A stretch of 11,873 nucleotides of DNA from Candidatus Nanopelagicales bacterium (GTDB taxonomy: Bacteria > Actinomycetota > Actinomycetes > S36-B12 > UBA10799), in NCBI GenBank assembly GCA_030699055.1, contig JAUYKX010000084.1, positions 1 to 11,873 of the forward strand. Direction: 5' to 3'. The position numbers were made by a program, and so were the translations under genes. A model generated the notes under the pieces. That model worked only from the letters and a program-made list of their open reading frames with translations, did no database searches and was not told where the DNA came from. Below are positions 7,694 to 11,873 of this stretch, piece after piece (position 1 is the first letter of the stretch; every line of letters begins with the position of its first letter).

Positions 7694-8934
7694 GCGACGC
7701 CGGACCGACCCGCGGATTCACCGTGACGGCCCAACTGGCTGATCGAGGCCCCCGAGCCCCCGATTCACTCGGCCGAGCCGGGGTCATCCACACGCCGCGC
7801 GGCCCCATCGAGACCCCCGCGTTCATCCCGGTCGGAACCAAGGCCACCGTCAAGTCGGTGCTGCCCGAGGCGATGAGCGCCCTCGGGGCCCAGGCTCTGC
7901 TGGCCAACGCCTACCACCTGTACCTGCAGCCAGGACCGGACATTGTGGCGGAAGCCGGCGGAGTGGGATCGTTCATGAACTGGGCCGGGCCCACTTTCAC
8001 CGACAGCGGTGGTTTTCAGGTGCTGTCCCTGGGGGTCGGATTCAAGAAGGTACTCGCCATGGATACGGCCGGGACCGACGCCGACCACGTCATCGCGCCA
8101 GGCCGAACCCGGTTGGCGCATGTGGATGATGACGGGGTCACCTTCAAGTCGCATCTTGACGGGTCGATGCACCGGTTCACCCCCGAGACGTCAATCCAAG
8201 TGCAGCAGCAGCTGGGGGCCGACATCATCTTCGCCTTTGACGAATGCACGACATTGCTGAACTCACGCAAGTATCAGGAGAATTCGCTAACCCGAACCGC
8301 CACCTGGGCCCGGCGGTGCCTGACCGAGCACCAGCGGCTTTCGGCCAACCGAAGCCAACCCCAAGCCCTGTTCGCCGTGATCCAGGGGGCTCAGTACGAG
8401 GACTTGCGTCGACGGGCGGCGCGCGACCTGGGGTCCGAGCCGTTCGACGGCTTCGGCATCGGCGGGGCGCTGGAGAAAAGCAGGCTGGGTGAGATTGTCG
8501 GTTGGGTTTGCCGGGAGTTGCCCGAAGACAAACCTCGGCATCTGCTGGGGATCGGCGAACCCGTCGATCTGTTCACCGCCGTGGCTGCCGGCGCGGACAC
8601 CTTCGACTGCGTCACCCCGTCCAGGGTGGCCCGCAATGCGGCCCTGATGACCTCCTCGGGCCGTTTCAACATCACCAACGCCCGGTTTCGGCGTGACTTC
8701 GGCCCGGTCGACCCGGACTGCGACTGCTACACCTGCGCCAACCACACCCGCGCCTATCTGCACCACTTGTTCCGGGCCAAGGAAGTGCTCTCCTTGACGT
8801 TGGCCACGATCCACAACGAGCGGTTCGTCGTGCGACTCGTGGACCGAATCCGACAGGCCATCGTCGACGGCGACTTCACAGACCTGCGCGATGATGTCCT
8901 GGGCCGGTACCACGGATCGCGGGAGTCGTTCTGA
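7690..8934 (+). CDS. tgt: tRNA-guanine(34) transglycosylase, queuosine salvage/biosynthesis
   Basis: 414 residues. ATG 7690 overlaps the antiporter stop (ATGA); an open frame continues upstream inside the antiporter but has no conserved content. Tgt exchanges guanine at position 34 of GUN-anticodon tRNAs for a 7-deazaguanine base. Catalytic features present: TDSGGFQ with Asp105, FDEC with Asp184 and Cys186, IQG with Gln232, GIGG (256-259), the nucleophile Asp306 in FDCV, and the zinc site Cys344, Cys346, Cys349 (CDCYTC) and His375. The base-recognition loop differs from the classical preQ1 type: GGALEKS where Escherichia-type enzymes have a GGLxVGE-like sequence, and VTPSRVARN in place of VMPTRNARN. 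From memory this form is common in actinobacteria and some Patescibacteria. All key residues are intact, so it should be active; whether it prefers preQ1, preQ0 or queuine is open. A YhhQ-type transporter gene lies just downstream on the other strand. Confidence 0.94.
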   Translation: MSDAGPTRGFTVTAQLADRGPRAPDSLGRAGVIHTPRGPIETPAFIPVGTKATVKSVLPEAMSALGAQALLANAYHLYLQPGPDIVAEAGGVGSFMNWAGPTFTDSGGFQVLSLGVGFKKVLAMDTAGTDADHVIAPGRTRLAHVDDDGVTFKSHLDGSMHRFTPETSIQVQQQLGADIIFAFDECTTLLNSRKYQENSLTRTATWARRCLTEHQRLSANRSQPQALFAVIQGAQYEDLRRRAARDLGSEPFDGFGIGGALEKSRLGEIVGWVCRELPEDKPRHLLGIGEPVDLFTAVAAGADTFDCVTPSRVARNAALMTSSGRFNITNARFRRDFGPVDPDCDCYTCANHTRAYLHHLFRAKEVLSLTLATIHNERFVVRLVDRIRQAIVDGDFTDLRDDVLGRYHGSRESF

Positions 8935-8936
8935 TC

Positions 8937-9521
8937 ATGGATGCAAACACGAAGGAGATTCGCCGCTCGCTGCGTTCGGTTCGATCGTCGATCCGGGGCA
9001 AGGTCCACAAATCCGTGTACGTGCGCGTGGACAACATCTGCCGAATGGTCGAGATCCTGCTGTCCCGGGCCGACGAGTTGGGGGTCGGCAGTCATGACAT
9101 GCACGTGCTCTCGCGCACCGCGACCGACTATTTGCCCAGCGCGATCCGCCCCTATCTGGCCCTGCCCCGGGAATTCGCGGAGCGCCTACCCCAGGCCGAC
9201 GGCCGCACCGCCATCCAGATCCTCTGCTCCCAACTCGACGTCATGTACGCCCAGCTTTGGCAGGTCTACGACTCGGTGATGCGCCGCGACGGTGATCGAC
9301 TGCTGGCCCACGAGCGTTTTCTGACCGACAAATTCGGCGGCAACCCGCTGCAGATTCCGCCCGATCCACCGGGAACCGGACACCGCGCGGGCTCCACGCG
9401 CCGGGATCGGCGACAAGGGCCCGACTCGCCGCGATCGGAGGACTGGGATGCGGTCGAGAATCTGATCCGGGCCGGAATCCGACAGCTGGCCGAGATTGTC
9501 CGCGCGCGCCGGAACAAGTGA
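8937..9521 (+). CDS. Unknown helical protein, faintly XpaC/TelA-like
   Basis: 194 residues, beginning 2 bp after the tgt stop, with GGGAG at 8921-8925 as a distant ribosome site. No signal peptide or membrane helix. Residues 1-30 are strongly basic (KEIRRSLRSVRSSIRGKVHK). A helical core spans about 31-135 (VRVDNICRMVEILLSRADEL, TATDYLPSAIRPYLALP, QILCSQLDVMYAQLWQVYDS, LLAHERFLTDKFG). Then comes a Pro/Arg/Gly-rich linker of about 35 residues and a final helix (DAVENLIRAGIRQLAEIVRA). The pattern of a YLP motif followed by regular amphipathic helices recalls XpaC/5-bromo-4-chloroindolyl-phosphate hydrolysis and TelA-like proteins, but that is an impression, not an alignment. Codon use matches its neighbours, so it is real and co-transcribed with tgt. 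Function unknown. Confidence 0.72.
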   Translation: MDANTKEIRRSLRSVRSSIRGKVHKSVYVRVDNICRMVEILLSRADELGVGSHDMHVLSRTATDYLPSAIRPYLALPREFAERLPQADGRTAIQILCSQLDVMYAQLWQVYDSVMRRDGDRLLAHERFLTDKFGGNPLQIPPDPPGTGHRAGSTRRDRRQGPDSPRSEDWDAVENLIRAGIRQLAEIVRARRNK

Positions 9522-9525
9522 AAAT

Positions 9526-9541
9526 GCTGTGCAGCTGTGCA
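9526..9541 (+). repeat. Tandem octamer in the convergent gap
   Basis: GCTGTGCA occurs twice back to back between the stops of the unknown protein gene (9521) and the transporter gene (9547). The 25-bp gap is too short for two ordinary terminators and shows no T-run, so how the convergent transcripts end here is unclear. The repeat may be chance. Confidence 0.35.
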
Positions 9542-9546
9542 ACCGC

Positions 9547-10233
9547 CTACGAGATGGCGCCGTACGAAGGTTCGTGGTGCTTCACCCAGCCGATTACCCG
9601 ATAGGTAACCGGCAACAGGATGATTTCGACCAGGCACTTGTACAGGTATCCGGTGATCACATAGTTGGCGAACTCCGCCCCGGTGATCACCCCGTAGAAG
9701 GCAACCGTGCAGAACACAACCGTGTCGGCTGACTCTCCCACCAGAGTCGAAGCCACCAACCTCAGCCAAAGGGCCTTCTCCTTGGTCCGCTGCTTGATGC
9801 GCACCAGGACGTAGGAATTGAGCAGTTGGCCGACCAGATACCCGGCCAGGCTCGCCAGCACGATCCGCGGAACGAACCCGAGCACAGCCTCGAACGCCGC
9901 CTGGTGTTCGTATCCGGCGGCGGGCGGTGAGAACTGAACGGCCCAGAAGGTCAGGGCAGCCAGGATCGTCAAAGCGAAACCCACAAGAATTGCCCGCTTC
10001 GCGGCCCGGAAACCGTAGACCTCGCTCAGCACATCACCAATCACGTACACCAACGGGAACAGGAAGGCCCCTCCGTCGAAAATCAACGGACCGGCCTCAA
10101 TCAACTTGGTAGCCCCGACGTTCGAAATCAGAAGAAGACCACAGAAAACCGCCATCACCACCGGGTAATGACTCGCGCCGGTGCTCGCGTACCGCAGACC
10201 GGTGGCGGTCGCGGTGTCGGCTTCAGTCGTCAT
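9547..10233 (-). CDS. yhhQ: Queuosine precursor transporter, YhhQ/VUT family
   Basis: 228 residues from ATG 10233, chosen because GGGAG (10240-10244) sits 6 bases ahead; the ATG at 10257 would add eight residues but lacks a usable site. About six to seven membrane helices are visible. Family motifs: LLISNVGATKLIEAG in the first helix region, then FLFPLVYVIGDVLSEVYGFRAAKRA, and later LVGESADTVVF and YLYKCLVEIILLPVTY. YhhQ proteins import 7-deazaguanine bases; the Escherichia coli member takes up preQ0/preQ1, and others have been linked to queuine. The start overlaps the end of the phosphatase-like gene by 11 bp, so the two are cotranscribed. The end converges on the tgt operon, 612 bp from tgt. 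With tgt it forms a likely salvage pathway; the exact base imported cannot be read from sequence. Confidence 0.9.
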   Translation of the reverse strand: MTTEADTATATGLRYASTGASHYPVVMAVFCGLLLISNVGATKLIEAGPLIFDGGAFLFPLVYVIGDVLSEVYGFRAAKRAILVGFALTILAALTFWAVQFSPPAAGYEHQAAFEAVLGFVPRIVLASLAGYLVGQLLNSYVLVRIKQRTKEKALWLRLVASTLVGESADTVVFCTVAFYGVITGAEFANYVITGYLYKCLVEIILLPVTYRVIGWVKHHEPSYGAIS

Positions 10234-10963
10234 CCCCAGCTCCCGAAACAGCCGCATCCTTGGCGATCGGATCAGTCACCAGGCTCACAGCAGCGGTGAA
10301 CTCGTCGACCGCTCGCCGCATGGCGGCCATCACGGGCTCATGAAGACCCATTCCGAGGATGTGGGGATCGGGAAGGTCTTCCGGTTCGAGTGATTCCACG
10401 AGCAGGTGGTTGAACTGGTGATCTCGTCGGGGTGCGATACCCCGAGCCGCGTTCATCTCGGCGAGCAACCACCTCAACCTTTCGGCGGGCACTTCTGCGT
10501 TCGGCAACGGTTCAACCAGATATCGCAGATCATCGGGCGCGCAATCAAGCTCCTGGCCGTCGGCCTTTTGCCGGGCCAGCTCCATCACTCCCTCGTCACC
10601 GACCACCCACGAGGCCAGGCGGGCAGCCTCCAACAGCGTGAAGGTCCGCTCGCGGGACTCGGGTCGTAACGCGACAACCCGCGCCACATGACCGCAGTCG
10701 GCGGCCAATATCAGATCCGCGTCCCCGACCAGTTGCCGCGAGATCGGACGCGAACGGCCCTCCGGTTCAATCACCCCGATGAACGCCTGGGCCAAGTCGC
10801 ATCGGGGTGCGCCCTGCCCGGCTGCTTCCACACAACCGGCGCTGCTCACCGACACCGATGCCGCCGGAATCGCACAGCTCAATGACCGACTGAGCAACAC
10901 CTCGGCCGCCGGTGATCGGCAGATATTCATGCTGCAGACGGTGAGCACTGACAATCCGGGCAT
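10223..10963 (-). CDS. Low-molecular-weight protein tyrosine phosphatase-like protein, enlarged
   Basis: 246 residues. The N terminus VLTVCSMNICRSPAAE holds the C-x5-R phosphate loop (Cys10, Arg16) at the place typical of low-molecular-weight phosphatases and arsenate reductases. Further matches: VSSAG (38-42), ADLILAAD (82-89), ERTFTLLEAARL (105-116), and near the end LPDPHILGMGLHEPVMAAMRRAVDEF, in which Asp199-Pro200 is the likely general acid. The usual family length is about 150-160; here about 75 extra residues (roughly 117-190) separate the core from the DP loop, and the last 20 residues are a loose tail. Likely a cytoplasmic phosphatase acting on phosphotyrosine or a small phosphate ester; the substrate is unknown. 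There is no good ribosome site before ATG 10963. TACGCT six bases upstream of the ATG could be a -10 box for a leaderless transcript. It is the first gene of a two-gene unit with yhhQ. Confidence 0.84.
   Translation of the reverse strand: MPGLSVLTVCSMNICRSPAAEVLLSRSLSCAIPAASVSVSSAGCVEAAGQGAPRCDLAQAFIGVIEPEGRSRPISRQLVGDADLILAADCGHVARVVALRPESRERTFTLLEAARLASWVVGDEGVMELARQKADGQELDCAPDDLRYLVEPLPNAEVPAERLRWLLAEMNAARGIAPRRDHQFNHLLVESLEPEDLPDPHILGMGLHEPVMAAMRRAVDEFTAAVSLVTDPIAKDAAVSGAGDDD
10240..10244 (-). promoter_or_regulatory. Ribosome binding site deciding the yhhQ start
   Basis: GGGAG on the - strand, 6 bases before ATG 10233 and inside the last codons of the upstream phosphatase-like gene. The alternative ATG at 10257 has AAGG directly abutting it, which is too close. 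Confidence 0.6.
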
Positions 10964-11078
10964 TGGCCCAGCGTAGGTCGCCCAGACGGCGTAGTTGGCT
11001 GCGCCCGACTACTCCGAGTCGACGAAGCTTGATCCCGCGAGCAAGGGAGGAATCGGGGGAGGAACTGAGGGCAGGGCC
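10964..11078. promoter_or_regulatory. Divergent intergenic region, phosphatase-like gene / CHAP gene
   Basis: These 115 bp separate the divergent starts and should hold both promoters. On the - strand TACGCT lies six bases before ATG 10963. On the + strand the last 35 bases are purine-rich with several SD-like runs (GGGAGG, GGGGGAGG, GAGGG). GAGGG at 11067-11071 is 7 bases before ATG 11079. No cyclic-di-AMP (ydaO) riboswitch pattern was recognised, though these often precede actinobacterial wall hydrolases. Confidence 0.35.
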
Positions 11079-11873
11079 ATGGCCGTTCGGCAGACTCTTC
11101 GCCGGCGAAGCGTTTGGACAGCGGCGGCCGTCTTCGCCTCGGTCTCGATGGTCGGTCCGGCAGTGGCCGAGCCGTCCCCAGCGGAGGCCCACGGCGAGTT
11201 ACTGGTTCCGCGAACCGCAACCTCCCAACCGTGCGGGGCGGTGGTGTTGTCGGGCGGCGCATGGCTCAGCGGTGGAGGAGTCGACGTCCACTCAAACGGC
11301 GCGACCCAGGGCGGCAGATCCTGCGGAGTGCTCTCCGTGGCCAACCGGGCGTTACAGAACGGCTACGGCTGGCAATGCGTCGAACTCGCCGCTCGGCTCT
11401 ACCACGTGAAGGGCTGGGGAATTGTCTACGCAGGAGTCAACGGCGGTGCTCGCTACATCCCCGAAGGCAGTCCAAATCTTGAGTTCCATCCGAATGGATC
11501 GGGCTACATGCCGGTCCCCGGTGACCTGGTGGTGGAGGCGTTCGGCACCTACGGTCACGTCACGGTGGTCGACCAGGTAGACGGCGCGAACATCCACGCC
11601 ATCGAACAGAACGCGGCTTGGTCCGGCCGCAAGACATACACCTGGGTGTCTGGGGTGGCCAGCGGGGCCTACAACGGCGGCGTCGTCCGCGGATTCATGC
11701 ACGCGCCGCTGAACACCTCGACCAACGCGGGCAACGGAACATCCGCAGTCAAGCTTTCCAGCCCGCCAACCTCGGCGCGAGGCAAGGTCGCTCGGAGGAA
11801 ACTGGTCATCCGTTGGGGACCACCGCCTGGTCAGGCTGTCACCGGATTCAAGATCCAACTTCGGCGGCGAGAT
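11079..11873 (+). CDS. Secreted CHAP-domain (putative peptidoglycan amidase) protein, 3' end outside window
   Basis: 265 residues are present and the frame is still open at the window end. Residues 1-30 are a Sec signal peptide (RRR, hydrophobic stretch, cleavage likely after VGPAVA). A small N-terminal part with a possible disulfide pair follows (Cys52, Cys82). The CHAP domain spans about 85-210: catalytic Cys100 in GWQCVELAARLY, GDLVV (148-152), His160 in YGHVTVVD, and Glu176 in AIEQNA as the likely third member. CHAP domains cleave amide bonds in peptidoglycan stem peptides or cross-bridges, or act as housekeeping wall-remodelling enzymes. After a Ser/Thr/Asn-rich linker (211-226), residues 227-265 (RRKLVIRWGPPPGQAVTGFKIQLRR) look like the start of a fibronectin type III domain, common in secreted actinobacterial proteins. 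Start ATG 11079 fits the signal peptide. Confidence 0.87.
   Translation, partial: MAVRQTLRRRSVWTAAAVFASVSMVGPAVAEPSPAEAHGELLVPRTATSQPCGAVVLSGGAWLSGGGVDVHSNGATQGGRSCGVLSVANRALQNGYGWQCVELAARLYHVKGWGIVYAGVNGGARYIPEGSPNLEFHPNGSGYMPVPGDLVVEAFGTYGHVTVVDQVDGANIHAIEQNAAWSGRKTYTWVSGVASGAYNGGVVRGFMHAPLNTSTNAGNGTSAVKLSSPPTSARGKVARRKLVIRWGPPPGQAVTGFKIQLRRRD

Noticed and set aside
10234..10257. Longer yhhQ start at ATG 10257
   Set aside because: AAGG abuts this ATG with no spacing, while ATG 10233 has GGGAG at 6 bases.
10964..11078. Cyclic-di-AMP (ydaO) riboswitch before the CHAP gene
   Set aside because: The position is attractive for a wall hydrolase, but the gap is short and I cannot recognise the conserved helices.
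1..11873. Defence island, CRISPR array, integrase, insertion sequence or tRNA gene
   Set aside because: No spaced direct repeats, transposase or recombinase motifs, terminal inverted repeats or tRNA-like folds were seen; the coding is continuous housekeeping and transport content.

Overview
The window is GC-rich, densely coded bacterial DNA, most likely from an actinobacterium (Actinomycetota). The evidence is the strong G/C preference at third codon positions, an actinobacterial-looking tRNA-guanine transglycosylase, secreted M23 and CHAP cell-wall proteins, and an F420-oxidoreductase-type (FrhB) protein. I cannot name a genus. There are eleven genes (two cut by the window edges). There is no rRNA, tRNA, CRISPR array or recognisable mobile element, and no gene-free stretch longer than about 140 bases.

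Layout: (1) 1-318, + strand, the C-terminal end of a secreted M23 endopeptidase. (2) 368-5875, - strand, four co-directional genes read right to left: copper chaperone copZ, copper-exporting P1B-ATPase copA, a siroheme/4Fe-4S nitrite-or-sulfite reductase, and an FrhB-like iron-sulfur flavoprotein whose ATG overlaps the reductase stop codon (ATGA). The gaps are 9 bp, 43 bp and a 4-bp overlap, so one transcript is possible. (3) 5876-6013, a divergent promoter region with an imperfect palindrome. (4) 6014-9521, + strand, four tightly packed genes: a KhtT-like antiporter regulator, a KhtU/Kef-type cation:proton antiporter, tgt (4-bp ATGA overlap), and a small unknown helical protein. (5) 9547-10963, - strand, a large low-molecular-weight phosphatase-like protein followed, with an 11-bp overlap, by a YhhQ-type queuosine-precursor transporter. 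(6) 11079 to the end, + strand, the start of a secreted CHAP-domain protein leading into what looks like a fibronectin type III domain.

Two functional themes stand out. Tgt and YhhQ, on converging operons 612 bp apart, look like a queuosine-precursor salvage pair: the transporter imports a 7-deazaguanine base and Tgt puts it into tRNA position 34. The coupled reductase and FrhB genes look like a two-polypeptide electron-transfer enzyme. In it FrhB would take electrons, plausibly from reduced F420, and pass them through its clusters to the siroheme centre. This recalls methanogen F420-dependent sulfite reductase (Fsr), but here the reductase partner appears to be of the assimilatory NirA/SirA type on a separate chain. 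That pairing, downstream of a copper-export pair, is the most interesting feature of the window. Its substrate and electron donor are inferred, not shown.
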